Shown here in pieces: positions 41,951-51,156 of a stretch of 64,000 nucleotides of DNA (the stretch's first letter is position 1; each line of letters starts with the position of its first letter). Origin of the DNA: Chachezhania antarctica (GTDB taxonomy: Bacteria > Pseudomonadota > Alphaproteobacteria > Rhodobacterales > Rhodobacteraceae); the NCBI RefSeq assembly GCF_003646465.1, contig NZ_QZEX01000003.1, positions 249,067-313,066 of the forward strand, given 5' to 3'. Under the pieces are notes generated by a model, which searched no databases, was not told the origin of the DNA, and was given only the letters and a program-made list of their open reading frames with translations. A program made the translations under genes and the position numbers.

Positions 41951-43516
41951 ATGAAACATTTCAAGTTGAAGACGGGGCTGGCCGCGGCCTTTGTCGCCTC
42001 GACCGCCCTTGTGGGCCAGCCCGCATCGGCGCAGGACAGCGACACGCTGGTGATCGCGCGGACACTGGCGGTGAACTCGCTCGATCCGTCGCGCGCGTTC
42101 TGCGACACCTGCCAGTTCTACCTGACGGCGGTCTATGAAACGCTGGTGACGCTCGCGCCCGACAACCAGAGCCTCGTGCCCAACTTGGCCGAAAGCTGGG
42201 AGGTGAACGACGACTTCACCGAGTTCACGTTCAAGCTGAAGGACGCGACCTTCGCCGATGGCAGCCCGGTTGAAGCCTCCGACGTGGCGTGGACCTTCAA
42301 TCGCCTGAAGAACGTGCAGGCCTCGCCCTCGTTCCTGATGGAGGGCCTCGTCAGCGCCGAAGCCGTGGACGCCAAGACCATCAAGTTCACGGTCGAGGCG
42401 CCGAATTCGGAGTTCCTGAACAAGGTGTCGGCGCCCTATACTGGTATCATCAACGCTGAAGCCGCGATGGCCGCAGGCGCCACCGACACGGCCGAGGACA
42501 ACGCCGAATCCTGGTTCCTGAGCAACTCGGCCGGCTCCGGGCCGTTCACGCTGGAAAGCTTCTCGCCCGACGCGGAACTGCGGCTGGCCAAGAACGACGC
42601 TTACTGGGGCGAGGCCCCGGGCTTCAACGAAGTCGTCGTGACGGAAATCAAGGACGCGGTCAGCCAGGCGCAGGCACTGGAAACCGGCCAGGTCGACATC
42701 GCCATGCAGATCGACCCGGACACCGCCAATTCGATCCGGTCGCCCGAGATCGTGACGGAGGTCATCCCGTCCTACAACTTCACCTATGTCGGTTTCATCC
42801 CCGCCGTTGACGAAGTGCTGACGAAGGAAGTCCGCCAGGCGCTGGCGCTGGCCATCGACTACGAGGGCATGATCGACTTCACGGTCGGGGGCAACGGCGT
42901 GAAGCAGGCCGCGCCCATCCCTAACGGCTTCCCCGGCACCGCGGATCTGACGCCCCGGTCGCAGGACGTGGAAAAGGCCAAGCAGATGCTGGCCGATGCC
43001 GGCGTGTCCGACTTGAAGATGGTCGCGGGCTATCCGAACGACAACGCTTACGGTGTCGACTTCAACATCATGATGCAGAAGGTCCAGCAGGATTTTTCGA
43101 ACGTCGGGGTCGAGCTGGAACTGAAGCCGCTGACATGGGCCGTCTGGCGGGATGAGCTGGGTTCGGGCGAATGGCCGGTCACGGCGATCTACTACGCGCC
43201 AGATTACTATGGCTCGGGCCAGTATGTCGCCTATTTCTCGATGATCGAAGGCTACCCCTGGGCTGGCCGCGCCGGTCGCGACAAGCCTGAACTGGTGGTG
43301 AACCCGAAAGAGGCGGAACTTTACGCCAAGGCGCTGGCCGCCTCGGGCGAAGAAGCCGATGCCGTCTATGCCGAACTGGGGCAGGAGATGATGGACGATG
43401 CGATCATCATCCCGCTCGTGTCACCGAACCTCGTGCTCGCCTATCGCGATGATATCGAAGGCGTGCGATACTCGGCCTGCTGCAACCTGCCGCTGTCGGA
43501 AATCACGCGGAAGTAA
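41951..43516 (+). CDS. Peptide-type ABC transporter, solute-binding protein (copy 2)
   Basis: SBP_bac_5 family protein of 521 residues. MKHFKLKTGLAAAFVASTAL starts a signal peptide probably cleaved after ASAQ. The mature part has NLAESWEVNDDFTEFTFKLK (about 77-96) and ADGSPVEASDVAWTFNRLKN (about 101-120). The C-terminal domain has a Cys pair (SACCNLPLSE). AGGGA precedes the ATG. It differs strongly from the first SBP and lies downstream of a transaminase, hinting at an amine or amino-acid-like ligand. Confidence 0.92.
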   Translation: MKHFKLKTGLAAAFVASTALVGQPASAQDSDTLVIARTLAVNSLDPSRAFCDTCQFYLTAVYETLVTLAPDNQSLVPNLAESWEVNDDFTEFTFKLKDATFADGSPVEASDVAWTFNRLKNVQASPSFLMEGLVSAEAVDAKTIKFTVEAPNSEFLNKVSAPYTGIINAEAAMAAGATDTAEDNAESWFLSNSAGSGPFTLESFSPDAELRLAKNDAYWGEAPGFNEVVVTEIKDAVSQAQALETGQVDIAMQIDPDTANSIRSPEIVTEVIPSYNFTYVGFIPAVDEVLTKEVRQALALAIDYEGMIDFTVGGNGVKQAAPIPNGFPGTADLTPRSQDVEKAKQMLADAGVSDLKMVAGYPNDNAYGVDFNIMMQKVQQDFSNVGVELELKPLTWAVWRDELGSGEWPVTAIYYAPDYYGSGQYVAYFSMIEGYPWAGRAGRDKPELVVNPKEAELYAKALAASGEEADAVYAELGQEMMDDAIIIPLVSPNLVLAYRDDIEGVRYSACCNLPLSEITRK

Positions 43517-43521
43517 ATGCC

Positions 43522-44535
43522 TTGCTCGCCTATATCCTCAGACGGTTGATCTCGATCCCCTTCCTGCTGCTGGGTGTGGCGAGCGTTTCCTTCCTGCTAT
43601 CGCAAATGACCAAGGGCGACCCGCTGGCCGCCCTTGTCCCCGAACGGATGATGTCGAACCCCGAGATCGTCGCCGCGGTGAAGGCGGAATGGGGGCTCGA
43701 TCAGCCGCTGCCCATCCGCTACGTCCGCTACCTTGGCAACCTGCTGCAGGGCGACATGGGCACCTCGTTTTCCACCCGCCGCCCGGTTGCTCTGGACATC
43801 GCCGAACGCCTGCCCGCCACGCTTGAACTTGTGATCGCCGCGATGATCATCGGCACCTTCATGGGGCTGGCGCTGGGGCTTCTGTCGGCGCGGTTCCGCG
43901 GGACGATTGTGGATAGTGTCGCGCGGATCTTCGCCCTTCTGGGCTCGTCCCTGCCCGTCTTCTGGTCAGGACTGATCCTGCTCTACGTCCTGTCGGTGCA
44001 ATTGCGCATCGTCCCCGGCACCGGCCGCCTGCCGCCCCGCGTGCAGCCGCCCCCGGATGTGACCGGGTTCTATACGATCGACGCGCTTCTTGCCGGGAAC
44101 TTCCCGCTGTTCCTGCAGGTCCTGTCGCATCTGGCACTCCCCGCCTTCGTGCTGGGCTGGGCCGTGACAGGCATCATCACCCGGCTGGTTCGGTCTTCGC
44201 TGGTCGAAGGGCTGTCGCTCGACTACGCCCGCACCGCCCGCGCCAAGGGTGCGCCGGAACGCATCGTCCTGATCCGCCACGCGCTGCCCAACGCGATGAT
44301 CCCGCTCTTGACGATCCTGGGCTTCACCTTCGCCTACCTGATAACCGGCGCGGTGCTGACCGAGGCGATCTTTTCATGGCCCGGCATCGGCTCCTACGCC
44401 GTGCGCGCCGCGGCCTCGCTGGATTACCCGGCGATCGGGGGCGTCACCATCGTCGGCGCCGTGGCCTTCCTCCTGGCGAACCTCGTGACCGATATCGCCT
44501 ATGCCTGGGCCAACCCGCGGATCAAGGTGCACTGA
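43522..44535 (+). CDS. Peptide-type ABC transporter permease, DppB-like (copy 2)
   Basis: Permease of 337 residues starting at TTG 43522, with GGAAG eight bases upstream; no ATG is available. It shows the N-terminal LAYILRRLISIPFLLLGVAS segment, a KAEWGLDQPLPIRYVRYLGN segment near 53-72, six hydrophobic segments and the EAA loop DYARTARAKGAPERIVLIRHALPNAM near 234-259. It overlaps the next permease by one base (TGATG). Confidence 0.9.
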   Translation: MLAYILRRLISIPFLLLGVASVSFLLSQMTKGDPLAALVPERMMSNPEIVAAVKAEWGLDQPLPIRYVRYLGNLLQGDMGTSFSTRRPVALDIAERLPATLELVIAAMIIGTFMGLALGLLSARFRGTIVDSVARIFALLGSSLPVFWSGLILLYVLSVQLRIVPGTGRLPPRVQPPPDVTGFYTIDALLAGNFPLFLQVLSHLALPAFVLGWAVTGIITRLVRSSLVEGLSLDYARTARAKGAPERIVLIRHALPNAMIPLLTILGFTFAYLITGAVLTEAIFSWPGIGSYAVRAAASLDYPAIGGVTIVGAVAFLLANLVTDIAYAWANPRIKVH

Positions 44536-45401
44536 TGGCCGATATCTCTGCCCCCGTCGCCGCCCCTGCCCGCCGGTCCGGCGGCTTTCGGCGCACGTTC
44601 CGCAAGCTGCCGGTGACCGCCATCATCGGCGCGGCGATCCTTCTGTTCTGGATCTTCACCGTGCTGACGGTGCAGTTCTGGCCCATGGCCGAACCGCTCG
44701 ACATGGTCGGGCGGCGCCTGCAGCCGCCGTCGGCCGAGCACTGGCTGGGCACCGATGCGCTGGGGCGCGACGTGTTTTCCCGCACCATGCATGGCGCGGT
44801 CTGGTCGATCCCCATCGCCATCCTCGTCGTCGCCTGCGCGGTGGCCATCGGGTCCCTTCTGGGCGCGATCTCCGGCTTCTTCGGGGGCTGGACGGACGGG
44901 ATCATCATGCGTCTGGTCGATGTGACCGTCGCCTTCCCACCGATCCTGCTGGCCATGGCCGTCGCCGCGATGCTTGGGCCCGGCCTTACGAATGCCTCCA
45001 TCGCCATGGTCATCGTCTGGTGGCCGATCTACGCCCGCCTGATGCGCGCGCAGGTGCTGGAGGTGAAGGAACGCGAGCACGTCGAGGCCGCCATTGCCGG
45101 CGGCGCCAGCCCGCTCCGTGTGCTGCGGGTCCATGTCCTGCCGCTTTGCTGGACGCCGACGCTGATCAACGCGACGATGGATTTCGGGCAGGTCGTTCTG
45201 CTGGCCGCTTCCCTGTCCTTCATCGGGCTGGGCGCGAAACCGCCCTCCCCCGAATGGGGCAGCATGATTTCCGAAGGGGCGACGCGCTTCTACGACTGGT
45301 GGATTGCCTTCGGCCCCGGCATGGCGATCCTGACGGTGGTGCTGGCGACATCCTTCCTGGGCGACGGCCTCCGCGATCTCTTTGACCGGAGATCGCAATG
45401 A
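44535..45401 (+). CDS. Peptide-type ABC transporter permease, DppC-like (copy 2)
   Basis: Permease of 288 residues. After a basic leader and one hydrophobic segment ([18 protein letters not shown] near 30-47) comes [20 protein letters not shown] (about 72-91), the EAA loop [24 protein letters not shown] (about 177-200) and [20 protein letters not shown] near 223-242. The start overlaps the preceding stop; the stop overlaps the ATPase start by four bases. Confidence 0.92.
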   Translation: MADISAPVAAPARRSGGFRRTFRKLPVTAIIGAAILLFWIFTVLTVQFWPMAEPLDMVGRRLQPPSAEHWLGTDALGRDVFSRTMHGAVWSIPIAILVVACAVAIGSLLGAISGFFGGWTDGIIMRLVDVTVAFPPILLAMAVAAMLGPGLTNASIAMVIVWWPIYARLMRAQVLEVKEREHVEAAIAGGASPLRVLRVHVLPLCWTPTLINATMDFGQVVLLAASLSFIGLGAKPPSPEWGSMISEGATRFYDWWIAFGPGMAILTVVLATSFLGDGLRDLFDRRSQ

Positions 45402-46384
45402 GCCCGCTGCTGAAGACGAAAGACCTGCGGATCGAGTTCCGCAACGACGACGGGATCTGGGCCGAGGCGCTCTGCGGTGTCGACCTGTCGCTGGATCCGG
45501 GCGAGGTGCTGGGCATCGTCGGCGAAAGCGGATCGGGCAAGTCCATCGCGATGATGGCGCTGCTGCAACTCCTGCCCCGCGGCGCCCGTGTCAGCGGCAG
45601 CGCACGGTTCAAGGGGCAGGAGCTGATCGGCATGCCCCCCGCCCGCATCCGCCAGCTACGCGGAAAATCCATCGGCTGCGTGTTCCAAGACCCGCTGTCG
45701 GCCTTCAACTCCGTCCTTCGGATCGGGGATCAGATCGCCGAGGCGATCACGCTCCACGACCGCTCCATGTCCAAGCGCGACGCGCTGAAGGAGGCGGAAC
45801 GGCTCTTCGAACTCGTCGCCATCCCCCAGCCCGCCAAGCGCATCCGGCAATACCCGCACGAATTCTCCGGCGGCATGCGGCAGCGGGCGATGATCGCCAT
45901 GGCGCTGGCCAACCGGCCCGAACTGCTGATCGCGGACGAACCCACCACGGCGCTGGACGTCACGGTTCAGGCGCAGATCCTCGACCTGCTGCGCGATCTG
46001 CGGAAGGATCTGGGCATCGGCATGGTTCTGATCACCCACGATCTGGGCGTCGTCGCGGGCATCGCCGACAAGATCGCCGTGATGTATGGCGGCCGGATCG
46101 TCGAACGCGGCACGACCGACGATGTGTTCTACCACACCGCCCACCCCTATTCCGCCGGCCTGATCGGCGCCGTGCCGTCGCTGGACGGCACCGGCAAGCT
46201 GCAGCAGATAGACGGCACGCCGCCGTCGATCTTCAACCGGCCCTCGGGCTGTTCCTTCCATCCCCGCTGCTCCCAGGTCGAAGAGATCTGCCGGATGCAG
46301 ACCCCGGAACTGGAAAGCGTGGGCGAAACCGATTGCGCCTGCCATTTGCCGCTGGTGACGCGCGACGCGAAGGTGGCGGAATGA
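45398..46384 (+). CDS. Peptide-type ABC transporter ATP-binding protein, DppD-like (copy 2)
   Basis: ATPase of 328 residues. Walker A GESGSGKS (about 43-50), Q-loop region [19 protein letters not shown], signature [15 protein letters not shown] (about 158-172), Walker [13 protein letters not shown] (about 177-188), and a C-terminal cysteine-containing oligo-HPY domain ([10 protein letters not shown]). Four-base overlaps on both sides. Confidence 0.93.
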   Translation: MSPLLKTKDLRIEFRNDDGIWAEALCGVDLSLDPGEVLGIVGESGSGKSIAMMALLQLLPRGARVSGSARFKGQELIGMPPARIRQLRGKSIGCVFQDPLSAFNSVLRIGDQIAEAITLHDRSMSKRDALKEAERLFELVAIPQPAKRIRQYPHEFSGGMRQRAMIAMALANRPELLIADEPTTALDVTVQAQILDLLRDLRKDLGIGMVLITHDLGVVAGIADKIAVMYGGRIVERGTTDDVFYHTAHPYSAGLIGAVPSLDGTGKLQQIDGTPPSIFNRPSGCSFHPRCSQVEEICRMQTPELESVGETDCACHLPLVTRDAKVAE

Positions 46385-47388
46385 AGGATATGGGCACACC
46401 ACAAGGCGAAACGGTCCTGACCGTCCGCAACCTGATCAAGGAATTCCCCATGCGCGGCGGCCTTCTGGGCCGCGACGTGGGCGCGGTGCAGGCGGTCTCC
46501 GACATCTCGTTCGACATCGCGGCGGGCGAAACCTTCGGGTTGGTGGGCGAATCCGGCTGCGGGAAATCCACGCTGGGCCGGTCCATCCTGCGGCTGATCG
46601 AGCCGACCTCGGGTCAGGTGACGCTAGCGGGCAAGGACGTGACCGCCGCGGACAAGCCTGCCCTGCAACAGCTGCGGCGCGAGATGCAGATCGTGTTCCA
46701 GGACCCGATGGCGTCGCTGCATCCGCGGATGACGGTTCAGCAGATCCTCGCCGAAGGGCTACGCCTCGCGGCATTGCCGCGGGCCGAACTGCAGATGAAG
46801 ATTGCCGACCTGATCGACATGGTCCGCCTGCCCGCCGACACCGCCGGGCGCTATCCCCACGAGCTGTCCGGCGGTCAGCGCCAGCGGATCGGCATCGCCC
46901 GTGCGTTGTCGCTGAACCCGAAACTCATCGTGCTGGACGAACCCGTCTCCGCGCTCGACGTCTCGATCCAGGCGGGCGTCCTGAATTTGCTTGAGGAGCT
47001 GCAGGGAGAGTTCGGCTGCGCCTATCTCTTCATCGCGCATGACCTCGGCGTGGTTCGCCATATCTCGCACCGTGTGGCGGTGATGTACCTGGGCCGGATC
47101 GTCGAACTGGCGCCGGTCGAAGCGCTTTATTCCGCGCCGCAGCACCCCTATACGCAAACGCTCCTGTCCGCGATTCCCCGCGCCGACCCGCGCGAGGAAC
47201 GGGCCCGCAAGCGCATCGTACCGAAGGGCGATCTGCCGTCGCCGATGGACCCGCCCCCGGGCTGCCGGTTCCATACGCGCTGCCCGAAGGCCACGCCGCT
47301 GTGCTCGATGGAAACGCCGAAACTGGCCGAGAGCGGCACGCCCGGCGCACTAGTCGCCTGTCATCATCCGGGACCGATCGAAAGCTGA
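46381..47388 (+). CDS. Peptide-type ABC transporter ATP-binding protein, DppF-like (copy 2)
   Basis: ATPase of 335 residues. An N-terminal insertion [20 protein letters not shown] typical of DppF/OppF precedes Walker [16 protein letters not shown] (about 54-68); signature [15 protein letters not shown] (about 161-175), Walker [13 protein letters not shown] (about 182-193), C-terminal [13 protein letters not shown]. Last gene of the aminotransferase-importer operon; converges on bioY with a 45-base gap that shows no strong terminator. Confidence 0.93.
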   Translation: MKDMGTPQGETVLTVRNLIKEFPMRGGLLGRDVGAVQAVSDISFDIAAGETFGLVGESGCGKSTLGRSILRLIEPTSGQVTLAGKDVTAADKPALQQLRREMQIVFQDPMASLHPRMTVQQILAEGLRLAALPRAELQMKIADLIDMVRLPADTAGRYPHELSGGQRQRIGIARALSLNPKLIVLDEPVSALDVSIQAGVLNLLEELQGEFGCAYLFIAHDLGVVRHISHRVAVMYLGRIVELAPVEALYSAPQHPYTQTLLSAIPRADPREERARKRIVPKGDLPSPMDPPPGCRFHTRCPKATPLCSMETPKLAESGTPGALVACHHPGPIES

Positions 47389-47433
47389 CGGAACGACATC
47401 TGCACCCCGCGCCGTCCTTTTGGTAGCGGTCCG

Positions 47434-47967
47434 TCAGGCCAACGCGGGGCGGGCCTTCCACAGCGCGGCGGTGATCCCGGCGGTCAGCACGGCCTTGATC
47501 ACGTCCCCAGGCAGGAACGGCAGCGCGAAGGTGGTCGCCTGCGCCAGCGAGACGCCCATCATCACCGCCATGCCGACGATCCCGCAGACCGTCACCACGA
47601 TGATCCCGCCGACAAAGGCGCCTGTCAGCGACGGCACGAAGGCCATCCGGTGTTCGAACCGCGACGCGATCAGGCCGGTGACGAAAGCCCCCAGCGGGAA
47701 ACCGATCAGGTAGCCCAGCGTCGGCCCGGCAAAAACGCCAAGCCCCCCGCGCCCGCCCGCTAGAAGCGGCAGGCCAAGGGCCACCAGCCCAAGGAACAGC
47801 AGCACCGCCAGCGCGCCGTTCCGCGCGCCAAGGATGGTGCCGGCCAGCATGATCCCCATGCTCTGCGCCGTGAGCGGGATGCCGGAGGCCAGCGTCAGCC
47901 GGGGCATCAGCCCCAGAACGGCAATCAGGGCCGCGAAAAGCGCGATGCGGGTCAGATCTCGTTCCAT
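47434..47967 (-). CDS. bioY: Biotin ECF transporter, S component BioY
   Basis: Membrane biotin-binding subunit of 177 residues, about six hydrophobic segments. Family marks are IPLTAQSMGIMLAGTILGAR near 30-49 and GPTLGYLIGFPLGAFVTGLI near 82-101, the BioY substrate-site helix. GAGAGGAA precedes ATG 47967. It is the last gene of a bioMNY operon, 20 bases after bioN. BioY can import biotin with the BioMN energising module. Confidence 0.93.
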   Translation of the reverse strand: MERDLTRIALFAALIAVLGLMPRLTLASGIPLTAQSMGIMLAGTILGARNGALAVLLFLGLVALGLPLLAGGRGGLGVFAGPTLGYLIGFPLGAFVTGLIASRFEHRMAFVPSLTGAFVGGIIVVTVCGIVGMAVMMGVSLAQATTFALPFLPGDVIKAVLTAGITAALWKARPALA

Positions 47968-47987
47968 AGGGTTCCTCTCCCTCAAGG

Positions 47988-48587
47988 TCAGTTCAGGTCG
48001 GCGCGCGCCCGCAGTGCTTCGGCCGCGCGGTCCGCCTCGTCCAGGGCGCCGATGGCCAGCGGCGGCAGGATCCGCCACCCCGCCCGCTTGGGCGACCGGG
48101 CGCGATGTGCCTCCGTCAGCCGCTGGGCGCGCTCCGACAGGGCCGGGACAAAGCGCAAAGTCAGCGCAACCGCAAGGGCCAGCTTGCGCCGGGGCCGTTC
48201 ATTCATGCCGAGTGTTTCAAGCCATCCGTCGACCGTATCCAACAATTCCGCCGGAGACGTCGTGCGCGTCATCATCATCGCCGCCGCAATGCAGGCCAGG
48301 AGCCCGCCCGCGATCTCGAGCCCTTTCATCGGGCTGCCAAGGGCCAACTGAAAGGCGGCGATCAGGGCGGCGATCAGGGCAGCGGACTTTAAGTCGCCAA
48401 GGATCATCCGCAGGAACCAGCCGCCTTCCAGTCGCGCGGCCCCCAAGACAAGGATCAGTCCGGTCCAACCCGCGACCACCCATTGGGCGAAGCCGATCAC
48501 CGTGCAGAAGACGCACAGGCCCACCAGTTTCCACCCGGCGTGCCAGTCGTGATACCGCGTGTGCCGCGCGGAAAGCGCGCCGATCAA
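47988..48587 (-). CDS. bioN: ECF transporter, transmembrane T component BioN
   Basis: EcfT/CbiQ-family coupling protein of 199 residues that links BioY to the BioM ATPase. Four or five hydrophobic segments are seen (about 20-60 and 65-105), followed by the cytoplasmic part with ALTLRFVPALSERAQRLTEAHRAR near 142-165, which carries the A-R-G-like coupling motif region of EcfT proteins. The start is TTG 48587, which overlaps the bioM stop by four bases (TTGA). The frame is open far upstream inside bioM, but that sequence is antisense-like in composition and not EcfT. Confidence 0.85.
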   Translation of the reverse strand: MIGALSARHTRYHDWHAGWKLVGLCVFCTVIGFAQWVVAGWTGLILVLGAARLEGGWFLRMILGDLKSAALIAALIAAFQLALGSPMKGLEIAGGLLACIAAAMMMTRTTSPAELLDTVDGWLETLGMNERPRRKLALAVALTLRFVPALSERAQRLTEAHRARSPKRAGWRILPPLAIGALDEADRAAEALRARADLN

Positions 48588-49330
48588 AGCGCGTCGGGCG
48601 ACAGGATCCGCCCCTCCATCTCGGCCCGGTAGGCGGTCAGGATCTCGTCCGGCGCACCTTCGGCCCGGACCGCTCCCGCATCCAGCCATACCAGCCGGTC
48701 GTTCCGCGCCAGCGAAGCCAGATCGTGGTTCGCCGCGATCTGGGCCACGGGCAATCGGGCCAGCATACGATGCAAGCTCGTTTCCGTCGGCAGGTCGAGC
48801 CCGGCGAAAGCCTCGTCCAGCAAAAGCAAACCGGGTTCCGGCGCGGTGGCCACCATCAGGCACAGCAAATGTTTCTGACCCTGGGACAGGGAGTGGACCA
48901 GCCGTTCATCCCAGCCGGGCACGCCGAAATTCTGCAGGATCTCTCGCGCGCGGGCATCCGCCTCGCGCTTGCCCATGCCGTGGGCCTTCAGGCCGAAGGT
49001 CAGTTCCTCGATCACCGTGGGGAACAGCAGCCCATGTTCGGGGTTCTGGAACACGAACCCGATCTCCCGCGTGGCGCGCTTGCGGTTCTTCGCGGGGTCG
49101 AAGCCGTTCACGGTCACTGTCCCGCTGTCGGGTGTCACAAGGCCCGAGACCAGCCGAAGGAATTGCGATTTGCCGGCCCCGTTCCGCCCAACCAGCCCGG
49201 TGCGCGACACGTCCATCTCGACGCTCAGGCCATCGAAAACCACCCGGTCTTCAAGCGTCAGCGAGACGTCCTCGAACCGGATCCGGGCCGGCGTCACCTC
49301 CGCCGCAAGAAACGTCTCGCCGCGGCTCAC
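48584..49330 (-). CDS. bioM: Biotin ECF transporter, ATP-binding component BioM
   Basis: ATPase of 248 residues. Walker A GRNGAGKS (about 48-55), Q-loop in FVFQNPEHGLLFPTV (about 92-106), signature LSQGQKHLLCLM (about 147-158; LSQGQ in place of LSGGQ, as in several EcfA/BioM), Walker B LLLLDEAFAGLDLP (about 167-180). GTG start at 49330. First gene of bioMNY. No BioR-type TTATCTATAA box is visible in the 139 bases upstream. Confidence 0.92.
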   Translation of the reverse strand: MSRGETFLAAEVTPARIRFEDVSLTLEDRVVFDGLSVEMDVSRTGLVGRNGAGKSQFLRLVSGLVTPDSGTVTVNGFDPAKNRKRATREIGFVFQNPEHGLLFPTVIEELTFGLKAHGMGKREADARAREILQNFGVPGWDERLVHSLSQGQKHLLCLMVATAPEPGLLLLDEAFAGLDLPTETSLHRMLARLPVAQIAANHDLASLARNDRLVWLDAGAVRAEGAPDEILTAYRAEMEGRILSPDAL

Positions 49331-49469
49331 AGCGCGGCCTGCACGATGAATTGCCGCAAAAAAGGCACGCCCATGACTGAAAGCCCGTTACTGATCCCGT
49401 CGACACCCGCCCGGATAGAGCGGAACGTGCCGGGTTTCAATGTCGGGAGGCTGACGCAGTCTGCGCCGC

Positions 49470-50165
49470 TCAGCGTACGTGGCCGCGGTCGTAGATCACC
49501 TGTTGTGCCACGCCGGCCACCAGCAGGTAGATCGAGGTCAACGCCACCACGATGGTCAACGCCGGCATCGGCGCGAAATCCGTCCAGGCGGCAACACCGA
49601 TCGAGGCCGTCCACACCATTGCGACCGGCAGCGAAATCGCCCGCCAGCGCTTTGTCCGCACCGGGTGGACGAATTTCAGCGTCAGGAACTGCGCGAGCGA
49701 CAGCAAAAGGACCAGCCCAAGGATGATCTGCCATGCAGGCTCGATCACCAGAAGCGCCAGCGTCACCATGTTCCAGCATCCGGGAAAGCCCCGGAACGAG
49801 GAATCGGCCGTCTTCATGCGTGTGTCGGAGAAGTAGAGCGACGACGTGAACGGGATGAACAGCACCACGAACCAGCCGGTCCAGCCGGGAAGCAGGCCGG
49901 AACCGTAAAGCGCGTAGGCCGGGATCATCACGTAGGTCAGGAAGTCGATGATCAGGTCCAGAAGCGTCCCGTCGATGACCGGGGCGTTCGTCTTCACGTC
50001 GTATTTCCGCGCCAGCGGGCCGTCGATGCCATCGACGATGAACGCGACGGCAAGCCAGATCGCCATCATCGCCCAGTCCTGCTGGGCTGCTTCCAGCAAT
50101 GCCAGCATGGCCAGCGACGCACCGGCGGCAGTGAAGAGGTGTACGGAATAGGCTCGGAAGCGCAT
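49470..50165 (-). CDS. pcs: Phosphatidylcholine synthase (CDP-alcohol phosphatidyltransferase)
   Basis: Integral membrane enzyme of 231 residues that condenses CDP-diacylglycerol with choline to phosphatidylcholine, a pathway found in alphaproteobacteria. The modified CDP-alcohol motif reads DGIDGPLAR (45-53) followed by DGTLLDLIIDF (about 65-75) and LTYVMIPAYALYG, with the DG-x2-GP-x-AR form characteristic of Pcs. About seven or eight hydrophobic segments fill the rest. The frame is open 21 codons upstream, but ATG 50165 is preceded by CAGG-containing sequence and fits the family start. It is divergent from ku across 163 bases. Confidence 0.88.
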   Translation of the reverse strand: MRFRAYSVHLFTAAGASLAMLALLEAAQQDWAMMAIWLAVAFIVDGIDGPLARKYDVKTNAPVIDGTLLDLIIDFLTYVMIPAYALYGSGLLPGWTGWFVVLFIPFTSSLYFSDTRMKTADSSFRGFPGCWNMVTLALLVIEPAWQIILGLVLLLSLAQFLTLKFVHPVRTKRWRAISLPVAMVWTASIGVAAWTDFAPMPALTIVVALTSIYLLVAGVAQQVIYDRGHVR

Positions 50166-50328
50166 CCGGCGAACCTGCCTTTTCCCGCAGGGAGATGCAA
50201 GCGTCCGCGCGACGTGCCCGAAGGGCAATCTGTTGCCGCAAGGGAACCCTTCGCCCCGTCCCGGCGTTCCCTGTCACAAGGCCGGCGCGTCACGCGCCCG
50301 GCGCGAAACCCGCGCACAGGGGGAACCG

Positions 50329-51156
50329 ATGGCATCGCGAGCGATCTGGAAAGGGCAGTTGAGGCTATCGCTGGTCTCCATTCCCATCGAAATCCATTCG
50401 GCCCGGAATTCGGGCGCCAGGGTTTCGTTCCGGCAGATCCACGAACCGTCGGGCAAGCGCGTGCATTACCAGAAGGTGGTGCAGGGCGTGGGCCCCGTCG
50501 AAAGCGACGAGATCCTGAAAGGCTACGAGACCGGCGACGACGAATACCTTCTTCTGGAAAAGGACGAGATCGACGCCATCAGGCTGGAAACGAAGAAGAC
50601 GTTCGAGCTGGTGCAGTTCGTCGACACGAACGAGATCGCGCCGATCTGGTTCGACCGGCCCTATTACGTCGTTCCCACGGACGATCTGGCCGAAGACGCC
50701 TACCGCGTCGTCCGCGATGCGCTTCGGAAGACGGGCAAGGCCGGGCTGGGGCAGCTGACGATGCGCGGCAAGGAGTACCTCTGCGCCATCCGCCCCTGCG
50801 GCGACGGTCTGCTGATGGAGACGCTGCACTACGAGGACGACATCCGCGATGCCGACCCTCTGTTTTCCGGGATCGAGGACGAAGCGTCCGACGATGACCT
50901 GCTGGATGTCGCGACCGAGCTGATCGAGAAGAAATCGGCGCCCTTCGATGCTTCGGCGTTCGAGGATCACTACGCCGCCGCGCTGAAGGACCTGATCGAC
51001 CGGAAGATGAAGTCGAAGAAGACCCCGCGCGCCAAGACCGGCAAGGATGACGGCCGGCCCGAGGGCGAGAACGTGGTCGACCTGATGGACGCGTTGAAGA
51101 AGAGCGTGAAGGGCACCAAGGGCAAATCCGGGGGATCGCGGAGGAAAGCATCGTGA
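50329..51156 (+). CDS. ku: Ku protein (NHEJ DNA-end binding)
   Basis: Bacterial Ku homodimer subunit of 275 residues. It begins MASRAIWKGQLRLSLVSIPI, contains VHYQKVVQGVGPVESDEILKGYE near 45-67 (the Ku core), RPYYVVPTDDLAEDAYRVVRDAL near 110-132, and ends in a Lys-rich tail (KKTPRAKTGK..., KGTKGKSGGSRRKAS). Ku bridges broken DNA ends and recruits LigD. CAGGGGGA precedes the ATG. The stop overlaps the ligD GTG by four bases, so the two NHEJ proteins are coupled. Confidence 0.95.
   Translation: MASRAIWKGQLRLSLVSIPIEIHSARNSGARVSFRQIHEPSGKRVHYQKVVQGVGPVESDEILKGYETGDDEYLLLEKDEIDAIRLETKKTFELVQFVDTNEIAPIWFDRPYYVVPTDDLAEDAYRVVRDALRKTGKAGLGQLTMRGKEYLCAIRPCGDGLLMETLHYEDDIRDADPLFSGIEDEASDDDLLDVATELIEKKSAPFDASAFEDHYAAALKDLIDRKMKSKKTPRAKTGKDDGRPEGENVVDLMDALKKSVKGTKGKSGGSRRKAS

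Noticed and set aside
47385-47437. CTGACGGA ... TCCGTCAG inverted repeat between dppF-like and bioY genes
   Set aside because: The 8-bp arms are separated by 37 bases and one lies in coding sequence; too weak to call a terminator.
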